NCBI GenBank assembly: GCA_026393985.1
Contig: JAPKZB010000078.1
Span: 1-64,000, forward strand
DNA length: 64,000 nt
Direction of reading: 5' to 3'
Origin: Acidobacteriota bacterium
Lineage (GTDB): Bacteria; Acidobacteriota; Terriglobia; Bryobacterales; Bryobacteraceae
Shown here: positions 43,319-51,888 of the stretch, one piece after another
How positions within the stretch are numbered: position 1 is the first letter of the stretch
How the letters are laid out: every line of letters starts with the position of its first letter
Notes under the pieces: generated by a model
Told to the model about the DNA's origin: nothing
What the model saw: only the letters and a program-made list of their open reading frames with translations
Database searches by the model: none
Program-made: the position numbers and the translations under genes

Positions 43319-44016
43319 TGCTGGCGGGGATTTTTCTGTCGATTCCGTGCCCGGACGTGGTGGAGATGGCGAGCCTGGCCGGCTGGGACTTTGTAGTGAT
43401 CGACACCGAACACGGGGCGATGGGGACCCCGCAGTTGCCGAACATGCTGCGGGCGGCGCGGGTGCCGGCGATTGTGCGGGTGGCAGGGCGAGCGGATGTG
43501 CTGCAGGGGGCGCTCGACGCGGGGGCCGATGGGGTGCTGGTGCCGCAGATCCATACGGCGGAGGAGGCGGCGGCGGTGGTGTCGGCGAGCCGGTTTCATC
43601 CGCGGGGCAAGCGCGGGTTGAACGGATTCGTGCGGGCGGCGGGCTACTCGCTGGTGCCGCTCGAGGAGTATATCGAACGGCCGGTGCGGGTGGTGATTCA
43701 GATTGAAACCATCGGGGCGCTGGCGGCGGTGGAGACGATTGCGGGGCTGCCGGGCGTGGATGAGCTGTTCATCGGGCCGTATGATCTTTCGCAGGCGCTG
43801 GGCCGGCCGGGCGATGTGATGCACGCCGAGGTACTGGGCGCGGGGCAGCGGGTGGTCAACGCCGCCCATGCCGCGGGCATCGCCGTGAGCGCGTTCGCCA
43901 ATAGCCGCGAGGCCGCCGACCGCTGGCGGGAGATGGGGGTGGACCGGCTGATGTACTCGGCCGACGCCAACATTCTGGCGCAGGCGCTGCGGCGGGTACG
44001 CGACGAGTTGCGCTAA
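43318..44016 (+). CDS. HpcH/HpaI-family aldolase
   Basis: 232 residues, class II aldolase of the HpaI/rhamnonate-aldolase family. Key segments: FVVIDTEHGAMG (base), ARVPAIVRVAGRADVLQGAL, GADGVLVPQIHTAEEA, VVIQIETIGALAA (metal Glu) and ELFIGPYDLSQALG (metal Asp). It reversibly splits 2-keto-3-deoxy sugar acids into pyruvate and an aldehyde. Start at ATG 43318 in TAATG overlap with the kinase paralogue. A longer in-frame start at 42985 lies inside that gene. Its tail overlaps the opposite unknown gene by four bases. Confidence 0.92.
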   Translation: MLAGIFLSIPCPDVVEMASLAGWDFVVIDTEHGAMGTPQLPNMLRAARVPAIVRVAGRADVLQGALDAGADGVLVPQIHTAEEAAAVVSASRFHPRGKRGLNGFVRAAGYSLVPLEEYIERPVRVVIQIETIGALAAVETIAGLPGVDELFIGPYDLSQALGRPGDVMHAEVLGAGQRVVNAAHAAGIAVSAFANSREAADRWREMGVDRLMYSADANILAQALRRVRDELR

Positions 44017-44471
44017 GCGGCCGGGAAGTACCGGCCCTTGGGAAAAAGGGAAACGATGGCGACCACGGTGGCGTCGATCTTCGTGGTCAGCTTCCACTGG
44101 GGGCAGCCGGCGCCGGGGGGATACTGGTGATCGTTGTCGAGAGAGGCATTGTGGCCGATAGCCGGGAAGACTTTAACCAGGCGGTCGCCGCCGGTGGCGG
44201 CAAAAGAAGCCGCGGCCATTTGCGTTACCTTGTTGACATCGATGCCCGTGGGAGGCGTGGCCCGATGGTCGGCGACCTGGGAGTAGCCGGCGAGGCTGAA
44301 CTCGCCGGGCTGGGGCACACGATCCAGCTTCAGAAAGGTCGCCCCGTTGGCGAGACGACCGGGATGATAACCGAGGATTTTTTCAATCTCCTCGAGAGTG
44401 CGCCCTTTGAGGAATTTTTCTTTGGTGACGTAGCCGGAGACTTGGGTCTTTGCGCCGAGAGAGAGTGTCAT
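44013..44471 (-). CDS. protein of unknown function
   Basis: 152 residues. No signal peptide or membrane segment. The sequence has KTQVSGYVTKEKFLKGRTLE with an EIEKILGYHPGRLANGATF helix, then YSQVADHRATPPTGIDVN and a C-terminal LTTKIDATVVAIVSLFPKGR strand. I cannot assign a family. The gene sits between the HpaI aldolase (convergent, 4-nt overlap) and the hydroxyacid dehydrogenase, 19 bp from the latter's stop, so may be transcribed with it. Confidence 0.6.
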   Translation of the reverse strand: MTLSLGAKTQVSGYVTKEKFLKGRTLEEIEKILGYHPGRLANGATFLKLDRVPQPGEFSLAGYSQVADHRATPPTGIDVNKVTQMAAASFAATGGDRLVKVFPAIGHNASLDNDHQYPPGAGCPQWKLTTKIDATVVAIVSLFPKGRYFPAA

Positions 44472-44490
44472 ACCCTAACTAACGCGGAAG

Positions 44491-45531
44491 TCAGTAGCCT
44501 TTCCCCTTATCGACAACGTTCATTAACTCCATGCCGAGCGAGTAGCGGCGAAGGTTTTCGCTGAACAGGTCGACGAGGCGGCGCTGGCGGTCGGGGCCCC
44601 AGCCGGAGGTGTGGGCGGTCATGACGACGTTGGGGGCATCGAAGATGGGATGGTCGGCCGGGGGAGGCTCCTGCGGGAAAACGTCGAGACCGGCGCCGCC
44701 GATCCAGCCTTCCTTGAGCGCTTTGACGAGCGCCATATCGTCAAACAGTTCGCCGCGGCTCATGCCGAGGAAGATGGCGTGTTTCTGCATTTTGCGGAAG
44801 ACGCCTTCGTTGAACATGCGGCGGGTCTTCGGGGTAGAGGGCGCGGCGCTGACGAGGACGTCGACGCGCGGGACCATCTCCATGAACCACGACGGGTCGT
44901 GCAGCTCTTCGACCCATTCGGGCTTGTGCATGGGCTTGGCGTCGGTGGCGAGCACTTTCATGTCGAAGCCGAAGTGGGCGCGGCGGCCGATCTCATAGCC
45001 GATGCCGCCGAAGCCGACCAGGCCGATGGTGCGGCCGCCGAGCTCCCAATGGTCGGGGCTCTTGACGGTGCCGACGGGCTTCATCTGCCGCTTGGCGAAC
45101 TGAGGCATGTAGTACTTGGTGATGCCGCGCGTGAGGCAGAGCAGCAGGCCCATGGCGGTTTCGGCGATGCCGGGGGCGAAGATGCGGGCCATGTTGGTGA
45201 ACAGGATGGGGCTGGCCATGAACTTCGGGTCGGCGCTTTCCACTCCGGCGCCCGGGGACTGGACCCACTTCACTTTCGGGGCGAAATCGAGGTCGGCGCC
45301 GGAGAGGCCGCCGTAGACGATGTCGGCGTCGCGGAGCTCTTTGCGAAAGGCTTCGCGGTCTTTGGCGACGACGATGCGGATGGGTACGGCCTTGCCCTGG
45401 GTGAGCTTGGCGAGTTCGGCGGGTTCGAACTCCACGGTGCTGAGAACTTTCAACGGGCCGGTCTGCGCCGCCGCGATCTGGGGAGCGGCCGCGAGGCCGG
45501 AGGCTTGGAGCACTGTACGCCGGGTAATCAT
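44491..45531 (-). CDS. D-isomer-specific 2-hydroxyacid dehydrogenase with Tat-like signal
   Basis: 346 residues. The NAD-binding motif GLVGFGGIGYEIGRRAHFGF, the catalytic Arg in FLGMSRGELFDD, Glu in DVFPQEPPPADHP and His in VVMTAHTSGWGPDR mark the D-2-hydroxyacid dehydrogenase family. Oddly it begins MITRRTVLQASGLAAAPQIA, a typical twin-arginine signal, so the enzyme may be folded in the cytoplasm with NAD(H) and exported. A similar exported Gfo/Idh group exists in planctomycetes. Starts only 18 bp from the divergent M20 amidohydrolase ATG. Confidence 0.88.
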   Translation of the reverse strand: MITRRTVLQASGLAAAPQIAAAQTGPLKVLSTVEFEPAELAKLTQGKAVPIRIVVAKDREAFRKELRDADIVYGGLSGADLDFAPKVKWVQSPGAGVESADPKFMASPILFTNMARIFAPGIAETAMGLLLCLTRGITKYYMPQFAKRQMKPVGTVKSPDHWELGGRTIGLVGFGGIGYEIGRRAHFGFDMKVLATDAKPMHKPEWVEELHDPSWFMEMVPRVDVLVSAAPSTPKTRRMFNEGVFRKMQKHAIFLGMSRGELFDDMALVKALKEGWIGGAGLDVFPQEPPPADHPIFDAPNVVMTAHTSGWGPDRQRRLVDLFSENLRRYSLGMELMNVVDKGKGY

Positions 45532-45549
45532 GTGTGTTGTTCTATCACA

Positions 45550-46980
45550 ATGAGTCTTCCTATTTGGAGCAGGGGCGCGCAGGCGATGGGGGCGCTGCTC
45601 ATTAGCCTGGCGGGAGGGTTGCTCCCCGCCCAGGTGACCACAAAGGTCGATTTGCACGCCGAGCGCCTCGGGGCCGTTTCGCGGCAGATCTGGGAGTTGG
45701 CCGAGGTCGGCTATAAGGAGCAGAAAAGCTCGGCCCTGCTGCAGGAGGAGCTCCGGCGGGCCGGGTTCTCCGTCGAGTCCGGCACCGGCGGCATCCCCAC
45801 CGCCTTCGTCGCCACCTATGGCACGGGCAAACCGGTGATCGGTCTGATGGCCGAATACGACGCGCTGCCCGGCCTGTCGCAGGAGGACACGCCGCAACGC
45901 GCCCCGCGCCAAGCCAACGCCCCCGGCCACGGCTGCGGTCATAACCTGCTCGGCGCCGGCGCCGTGCTCGCCGCCATCGCCCTCAAAGAGCAGGGCTTCC
46001 GCGGCACCTTGAAGGTATTCGGCACCCCGGCCGAAGAGGGCGGCGGCGGCAAGGTCTACATGATCCGCGCCGGTGCCTTCGCCGGCGTCGACGCCGTACT
46101 CGCCTGGCACCCCGGCGACGCCAACCAGGCCAGCCTGCGCACCACGCTCGCCAACATCACCGCCAAGTTCCGCTTCCGCGGCGTGGCCGCCCACGCGGCC
46201 GTGAACCCGGAGCAGGGCCGCTCCGCGCTCGACGCCGTCATGCTCTTCAATCACGCCATCGACCTGCTGCGCGAACACGTGCCGCAGGAGACCCGCCTGC
46301 ACTACATCATCACGCAGGGCGGCGTGGCGCCTAACGTTGTGCCCGACTTCGCGGAAGTCTATGTCTACGCCCGCCACCCTTCGATGAAGGTGCTCGACAA
46401 CGTCTGGTCCCGCATCGAAAAGGCCGCCGCCGGCGCCGCGCTCGCCACCGAGACCCGCCAGGAGATGGCAATCCAGTCCGCCGTCTACAACATGCTCCCC
46501 AACGATACCCTCGCCGCGCTCTACGACCGGCACCTGCGGGTGCTCGGCGGTATCCAATACGGCGCCGGAGAAAAGGAGTTCGCCGCGAAGCTGCGCACCA
46601 CGCTGTTCGCCGAACCGGAGCTGGCGCTGGGCAGCGAGGCGCGGATTCAACCCATCGCGCAAGGGGCCGGCGCCGGGTCCACCGACGCCGCGGACGTCTC
46701 CTGGGTGGTGCCCACCTCCGAACTCAGCGTCGCCACTTTCGCCCCGGGCATCCCCTTTCACTCCTGGCAATCGACCGCCTGCGCCGGCATGAGCATCGGC
46801 CGCAAAGGCATGGTGCTCGCCGCCAAGGTGCTGGCCCTGACGGCGATGGACCTCTTTACCGAACCCGCGCAGTTGGCGGCGGCCCGCCAGGCCTTCGACC
46901 AGCGCCGCGCCGGCTTTGCCTACCAGTCGCGCCTGCCGCAGGACGCCAAGCCGCCGCTGAACTACCGCGACAGCAAGTGA
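45550..46980 (+). CDS. M20D amidohydrolase, AbgB-like
   Basis: 476 residues. Metal-binding and catalytic motifs of M20 peptidases: GLMAEYDALPGLSQ, NAPGHGCGHNLLGAG, FGTPAEEGGGGKVYMI, AWHPGDANQASLRT and GVAAHAAVNPEQGRSALDAV. The closest described group is p-aminobenzoyl-glutamate hydrolase subunit B and related amide hydrolases. The N-terminus (GALLISLAGGLLPAQV) looks like a signal peptide, so it may act in the periplasm. ATG 45550 was chosen because upstream frame is antisense to the dehydrogenase. Codon use changes from mixed to C-ending after ~45.65 kb. Confidence 0.9.
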   Translation: MSLPIWSRGAQAMGALLISLAGGLLPAQVTTKVDLHAERLGAVSRQIWELAEVGYKEQKSSALLQEELRRAGFSVESGTGGIPTAFVATYGTGKPVIGLMAEYDALPGLSQEDTPQRAPRQANAPGHGCGHNLLGAGAVLAAIALKEQGFRGTLKVFGTPAEEGGGGKVYMIRAGAFAGVDAVLAWHPGDANQASLRTTLANITAKFRFRGVAAHAAVNPEQGRSALDAVMLFNHAIDLLREHVPQETRLHYIITQGGVAPNVVPDFAEVYVYARHPSMKVLDNVWSRIEKAAAGAALATETRQEMAIQSAVYNMLPNDTLAALYDRHLRVLGGIQYGAGEKEFAAKLRTTLFAEPELALGSEARIQPIAQGAGAGSTDAADVSWVVPTSELSVATFAPGIPFHSWQSTACAGMSIGRKGMVLAAKVLALTAMDLFTEPAQLAAARQAFDQRRAGFAYQSRLPQDAKPPLNYRDSK

Positions 46981-47873
46981 TCGGCCCGCGCGGCAAAGGC
47001 GCGCAGCCCGCGAACGGTCGACGCATCGTCAAACTGCGCACCGAGCCGCGTGGCCGCGCCTTCAAAATTCGCGAGGCGTTCGCGCACCGCCGGCAGATGG
47101 TCGGCGTAGAACTCCATCAAGGTCGCATAGCGCGAAACCAACTGCGCCGGATGGATATCCCAGCTCTGGTAGAACCCCTCGCTCAACGAACGCAGGATGT
47201 CCTCGCGATGACGCGTCCACCCGGCTTGCGGATCCGCGCCCACGGGCAGCAGCTTGGTGGGGCCGTCAACGACGGGCTTACCCGTCAGCAGCATCTGCAG
47301 GCGGACGCTGGTGCAGGCCGGATGATGCAGGTGCTGAAAGGCGGCCGGGATGCCGAGCGAAGCCAGCAGGTCGTAGGGGCCCAGATGGAGACTATCGGCC
47401 AGAATCTCAGGCAGATGGCGCAGCACGGGCGCGGTTTCAATCAGCGCTTCCACATGCGCGCCGGGGCAGGCGGCGGCCACTTGCGCGACCTCATCCGGAT
47501 GCTCCACCTTCGGCACCGTGACCCGAAAGCCGGGCGGCACGGCGCCCGCGCTATCGAGGAAGATCTCAAGCGTCCGCAGCCCGTGCCGCTTGATGCGGAT
47601 GCCGACGGCGGGCAGCCCCGTGCCGGCGGCGACGATCCGGCCGCAGCGGCGGGCATCGGCGTCCTCTTCGGCCGGCGGGCGGTCGCCGTAGCCGTCTTCA
47701 AAGTCGATGCGGTAGTCTTCGACTGGCTCGGCCTTCAGCTTCGCTGCAATCTGATCGCGGAACGGCGAGGAGAAACCGGCAAGCGCGCGCAGGGCCACGC
47801 CGCCGATTTTCTCCGCGATATCGGGCCGGAACAGATGAGCCCCGCCGTAGAAGACATGCACCGGCTGGGTCAT
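46962..47873 (-). CDS. aldolase-like protein (DUF6986-like), coupled to the DHS-like gene
   Basis: 303 residues with a PEP/pyruvate TIM-barrel look: YRIDFEDGYGDRPPAEED, GLPAVGIRIKRHGLRT, FRVTVPKVEHPDEVAQVAAA, HVEALIETAPVLRHL and SLHLGPYDLLASLG. These match the HpcH/HpaI-citrate-lyase-beta fold and, from memory, the DUF6986 group. Substrate unknown. The ATG at 47873 overlaps the upstream stop (ATGA) and gives a proper start; the longer frame is rejected. Its end overlaps the M20 gene by 19 nt. Confidence 0.75.
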   Translation of the reverse strand: MTQPVHVFYGGAHLFRPDIAEKIGGVALRALAGFSSPFRDQIAAKLKAEPVEDYRIDFEDGYGDRPPAEEDADARRCGRIVAAGTGLPAVGIRIKRHGLRTLEIFLDSAGAVPPGFRVTVPKVEHPDEVAQVAAACPGAHVEALIETAPVLRHLPEILADSLHLGPYDLLASLGIPAAFQHLHHPACTSVRLQMLLTGKPVVDGPTKLLPVGADPQAGWTRHREDILRSLSEGFYQSWDIHPAQLVSRYATLMEFYADHLPAVRERLANFEGAATRLGAQFDDASTVRGLRAFAARADHLLSR

Positions 47874-49117
47874 TTGGTGGGGTTCGCCAGCGGATAGGTC
47901 AACGTTTCCCGTAGCCAATCGGCATTCTCGCGCACGGCCTCGCGCAGCTTGCCGACCAGGGCTTCGCGCTGGTCGAACAGCCGGTAGCCTTCGCGCGAAC
48001 GCAGGTAGCCGCGGGCCTCCGGGTGCCGCTCAAACAGGGTCGCTTCGCCGAGTTCGTCCCGCAGGCGCTCGAACTTCGCGCGGCGGTCGAGCAGAGCCTT
48101 GATGAGAAACGGGACGACCATCGAATAGTCGCCCTGCATGCTTTCGGTCGACTGCTGATAGGTTTCGCGATCGACCTTACCCCAGGTGACGGCTTCGGCC
48201 GGCGGGCAGCTCGACAGGCTGCCGTCGGTGACCGGCGCCGAGGTGATCTGCACGTCGAACTCGTAGCCGCGGACATCGGGCAGGCCAAGAATCTGGCCGA
48301 GCGCCGGCTCCGGCTGCAGGTTGTAGTTCTTGGGCACGCCGCCGCCAAGCATGAACGTGGCGAGCGACTTGGCTTCGGTATCAAAGAGGCCCCAGCGATG
48401 GTAGGCGCAGGCTTCAAAGACTTCGGCGTGGAGGTCGAGGTCGAAGCCGTAGGAGGGGATCAGCCCGGCCTCGCGCATGGCCCACAGCTTCATCGAATTG
48501 AGAAACACGCTGCCGTCGCCGGGCGCGCCAACAAAGACCGGAATCGCCATCTCGTGGCACTTGGCGAGCAGCCCCGGCTCGACGCCGTTGCGCTCTTCAA
48601 TCGCCTGGTACCAGCGGCCGAGCTTGTTGCGCATCTCGGTGCCGGTCATCTTCTTCTGGAAGTCGGGATGGTTGAGCAGCGCGGTCAGAAAGCGGTCCTG
48701 GTCGAGCAGCACGTCCTCTTCGAAGGCCATGTCGGTAACGCGGATGGTCTTGTCATCGCGCAACGCGCCATCGTCGCCGAAGATAGGCACTTCAAAGACC
48801 GGATCCTTGCGGCCGTCGAGCGAGCGGTGGCCGTCGTGATAGCAGACGGCGTCGGTGGTGGACAGGTAGGCGACCCAGCCGGTTTCGAGCAGCGGAATCA
48901 GCCACGCCTGGTGCTGGCCGGAGACGGTGACCGGTCCGGCGATGGCGAGCGTGAGCGGGCAGCCCTGGCCGATGGCGCGGTCGAGGATTTCGTAGATGCG
49001 GCGCAGGTAGGCGCCGCCAAAGGCCGGCAGACAGTGCCGGAACAGTTCATCGAGAGAGTTGACTTCGTCGACGCGCCGGACGCGGACAGTGCGGCGTTGG
49101 GAATCGTGATGGTTCAT
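47870..49117 (-). CDS. deoxyhypusine synthase-like protein
   Basis: 415 residues of the bacterial deoxyhypusine-synthase-like family. Typical stretches are CPLTLAIAGPVTVSGQHQAW (NAD-binding start), AVCYHDGHRSLDG, IPVFVGAPGDGSVFLNS, MLGGGVPKNYNLQPEPALGQ (with the Lys expected to carry the aminobutyl intermediate), ITSAPVTDGSLSSCPPAEAV and STESMQGDYSMVVPFLIKAL. Bacteria have no eIF5A, so the reaction is probably polyamine synthesis (e.g. homospermidine from spermidine or agmatine-based chemistry), but this is inference. Translationally coupled to the aldolase-like gene. Confidence 0.88.
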   Translation of the reverse strand: MNHHDSQRRTVRVRRVDEVNSLDELFRHCLPAFGGAYLRRIYEILDRAIGQGCPLTLAIAGPVTVSGQHQAWLIPLLETGWVAYLSTTDAVCYHDGHRSLDGRKDPVFEVPIFGDDGALRDDKTIRVTDMAFEEDVLLDQDRFLTALLNHPDFQKKMTGTEMRNKLGRWYQAIEERNGVEPGLLAKCHEMAIPVFVGAPGDGSVFLNSMKLWAMREAGLIPSYGFDLDLHAEVFEACAYHRWGLFDTEAKSLATFMLGGGVPKNYNLQPEPALGQILGLPDVRGYEFDVQITSAPVTDGSLSSCPPAEAVTWGKVDRETYQQSTESMQGDYSMVVPFLIKALLDRRAKFERLRDELGEATLFERHPEARGYLRSREGYRLFDQREALVGKLREAVRENADWLRETLTYPLANPTK

Positions 49118-49139
49118 GCCAGCTTCTATTGTCCCCTCT

Positions 49140-51818
49140 TTATTGAGCGGAGGTGGCCTGATGCTCCGGCCGGTCGCGTTCGATGTAGGGGATGCCCTGC
49201 TGCATCCATTTCGGCTTGGGTTCGTTTCGCAAAAAGTGGTTGAAGAACTGAAAAAGGCGCAGGGCGTAGTCCATCTGGTTGGCGCGTTTGCGGATGCCGT
49301 GGGGTTCGCCGTTGTAGTTGAAGAAGTAGGCTTCCTTGTTCAGGCGGCGAAGGGCGAGGAAGAACTCGATGCCCTGGGTCCAGGGGACGGCGTCGTCGGC
49401 GTCGTTGTGCAGCATGAGCAGGGGCGTTTCGACGCGGTCGGCGGAGAAAACCGGCGAGTTTTCGAGGAAGCGGAGCGGATACTGCCACGGGGAGCCGCCA
49501 ATGCGGCTCTGCGCGCGTTCGTACTGAAACTGGCGCGGGATACCGGTGCCGTAGCGGATGCCGGAGTAGGCGGCGAACATGTTGCCGACGAGCGCGCCGG
49601 GGGCGGCAGCGCGGAAGCGGTTGGTTTTCGTGACGATGTAGGCGATCTGGTAGCCGCCCCAGGAGTGGCCCTGGATGCCGATGCGGGCCTCGTCGATGTA
49701 GCCCGAGTCGACCACCTTCTGCACGGCGGGCAGCACGGCGTTCATGGCGCTCTGGCCGGGGTAGCCGATGGTGTAAGCGATATCGGGCAGCAGGACGACG
49801 TAGCCGTTCGAGGCATAGACGGCGGGGTTAACGCGGTGGCTGGGGGCGGGGTCGTAAAAGGTGTGGAGGGTTTGGGAGAGGCGCTCGTAGAGGTAGACGA
49901 GCAGGGGGTATTTTTTGGCGGGATCGAAGCCGGGCGGCTTGATGAGGACGCTGTGGAGCGGCACGCCGTTCAGGTTGGTGAAGGGCATCAGTTCGGCCGA
50001 GCCCCAGGCGAGTTGGGATTGCTGCGGGTTGGCGCGGGTGACCTTGTCGAGTTTCGTGAAGGTGGAGTTGGTAATGAGCAGGTCGGGGTACTCGGTGAAG
50101 GTGCTGGCCGAGAGCAGGAGGACGTCGGCGTCCTTGGCCTGCACGGGGGCGCGGAAGTTTTTGGCGGCCAGGAGGATTTTGCGCGGCGGGGCATCGCCGG
50201 CGAAGGAGTCGCGATAGAAGCCGGTCTGGCGGGTGCGTTCGCTTTCGGCGCGGAGGAGGAGGGGTTCGGCGGGGTCGAGGTGGCGACGGCGCGGGTCCGT
50301 GCGGAGACGGACGAGGCGAAACTGGAACTGCTGTTTGCGGCCTTCGCCCTCGGTCAGGTTGCGGGCGGGGGCGCCGGGCGAGAGCGCCCAGAGGTCGTAG
50401 CGGTCGTAGACGAGGAAGTGGCGGCTGTCGGCGGTCCAGCCGGCTTGGCCGTAGCTGGTGGGGCTGCCGGGGGTGTCGTGAAGTTCGTTGTGGAAGGCGA
50501 CGGGCAGACTGCCGGTGAGGTTGGTGACCGTTTTCGTGGCCGTGCTGAGGACCCACCAATGGCCGCCGGCATAGTAGGCGGCGTGCTTGCCGTCGGGCGA
50601 GAGCGTCGGGGTGCCGGCGGCGCGCTGGACCATGCGGGTGCGTTCGCCGGTGGTGGTGTTGAGCAGCCAGAAATCGCTGCGCCGGTCGCTATAGTCGTTC
50701 TCGCGGCGGTAGGGCTGGTCGTCGACGCCGATGGCGACAAGGCCATCTTCGCTGGGGGTGACGTCGAGCAGGTCGGGGGTGGCGAGTTGGACGAACTGTT
50801 TGGCGGCAATGTGGAAGACAGCGCGGTAGCTGCGGTTGCGCTCCTGCTCGGCGCGGGCTTTTTGGATGGTGGGAACGCGGTCGTCCTGATAGTGCCAGAG
50901 GTCGAAGACGGCTTTGTCTTCAGCCGAGTCTGCGGCGGGGCGTTTGGGGCGCGCGGGGGTGGTGTTGAAGAAGACGCGGGCGCCATCGCGGGAGAACTGC
51001 AGGTTGGCGCGGTCGCTGATACTGGCGCGGTGCCATTCGGCGGCCGTCGCCTCGCCGCGCTTCCAGCCGAAGAGGGCTTGTTTGGTGACGAAGGCGAGTT
51101 GGGTTTGGGCTTCGTCCCAGGTGAGTTTGGCGTAGGCACCGGGGGCGGCGGTGAGGGTCTGGAGCTCGGGGGTGAGGAGTTGGACGGCGTCCTTGGTGAT
51201 GAAGGCGAGGAGTTGGCCGTCGCGCGTGAAGGAGTATTCGGTGACGCCGGCGAACTTGCGTTCGGTGTGGGCGGGCAGGGCGCGGACGACGAGTTCGGTG
51301 GCACCTTTGCCGGAGCGGCGGTAGGCGATGGCGTTGGTAACGTCTTCGGGGAAGGCGAAGCTTTGCACGTCGTCGATGCGGGTGACTTGGCCAGAGGGGA
51401 CTTCGACAAGGACGAGGCCGTTCGGCGGCGCCGGCTTCTTGTCCCGTTTGGCCTGCTGCGTGGCGGCCTTCGGCGGATAGCTCGTCAGGAAGAGGTAGCG
51501 GCCATCGGCGCTGAAGTCGATGCGCGGGCCGGCGGTGGCTGTGGGTGCGTCCTCACCTTCGCCATCAGTGGCGGGAGGGGGCATGGCGCCGATGGGGATG
51601 CGGGTCTCGCGGCCGGAGGCGAGTTCGCGGAGAACGGCTGCGCCGTCGCCGGACTGCGGCAGGAGGGCGTAGGCGAGATAGCGGCCATCGCGGGAGAGCG
51701 TTTGGCTTTGAATTGACCGCCAGGAGTCGAAATCGGAAAAAGCAATGGGGCGGGGGGCTTGCGCGGCAACGGGAACGAAGCCACACAAAACGGCGCAGAC
51801 GGCTCGGAGAAGACCCAT
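49140..51818 (-). CDS. S9 prolyl-oligopeptidase-family serine peptidase
   Basis: 892 residues. A signal peptide (MGLLRAVCAVLCGFVPVAAQ) and a large beta-propeller-like part (~30-560) precede the alpha/beta-hydrolase domain. The catalytic triad is visible: Ser in GIQGHSWGGYQIAYI, Asp in LMLHNDADDAVPW and His in NGEPHGIRKR. It cleaves oligopeptides in the periplasm or outside. The propeller motif SRDGRYLAYALLPQSGDG is typical of the family. It is divergent from the third Oar-like receptor, with only 70 bp between starts. Confidence 0.93.
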   Translation of the reverse strand: MGLLRAVCAVLCGFVPVAAQAPRPIAFSDFDSWRSIQSQTLSRDGRYLAYALLPQSGDGAAVLRELASGRETRIPIGAMPPPATDGEGEDAPTATAGPRIDFSADGRYLFLTSYPPKAATQQAKRDKKPAPPNGLVLVEVPSGQVTRIDDVQSFAFPEDVTNAIAYRRSGKGATELVVRALPAHTERKFAGVTEYSFTRDGQLLAFITKDAVQLLTPELQTLTAAPGAYAKLTWDEAQTQLAFVTKQALFGWKRGEATAAEWHRASISDRANLQFSRDGARVFFNTTPARPKRPAADSAEDKAVFDLWHYQDDRVPTIQKARAEQERNRSYRAVFHIAAKQFVQLATPDLLDVTPSEDGLVAIGVDDQPYRRENDYSDRRSDFWLLNTTTGERTRMVQRAAGTPTLSPDGKHAAYYAGGHWWVLSTATKTVTNLTGSLPVAFHNELHDTPGSPTSYGQAGWTADSRHFLVYDRYDLWALSPGAPARNLTEGEGRKQQFQFRLVRLRTDPRRRHLDPAEPLLLRAESERTRQTGFYRDSFAGDAPPRKILLAAKNFRAPVQAKDADVLLLSASTFTEYPDLLITNSTFTKLDKVTRANPQQSQLAWGSAELMPFTNLNGVPLHSVLIKPPGFDPAKKYPLLVYLYERLSQTLHTFYDPAPSHRVNPAVYASNGYVVLLPDIAYTIGYPGQSAMNAVLPAVQKVVDSGYIDEARIGIQGHSWGGYQIAYIVTKTNRFRAAAPGALVGNMFAAYSGIRYGTGIPRQFQYERAQSRIGGSPWQYPLRFLENSPVFSADRVETPLLMLHNDADDAVPWTQGIEFFLALRRLNKEAYFFNYNGEPHGIRKRANQMDYALRLFQFFNHFLRNEPKPKWMQQGIPYIERDRPEHQATSAQ

Positions 51819-51888
51819 TCAGGTACGATACACCGGCTCAAGGAGGGAGTTCTTCATGATATGCTCAGGTCAATTCCAGGAGGTCGTA

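Noticed and set aside
49116-51716. 866-aa plus-strand ORF of low complexity
   Set aside because: It is the antisense shadow of the S9 peptidase, which has an intact catalytic triad.
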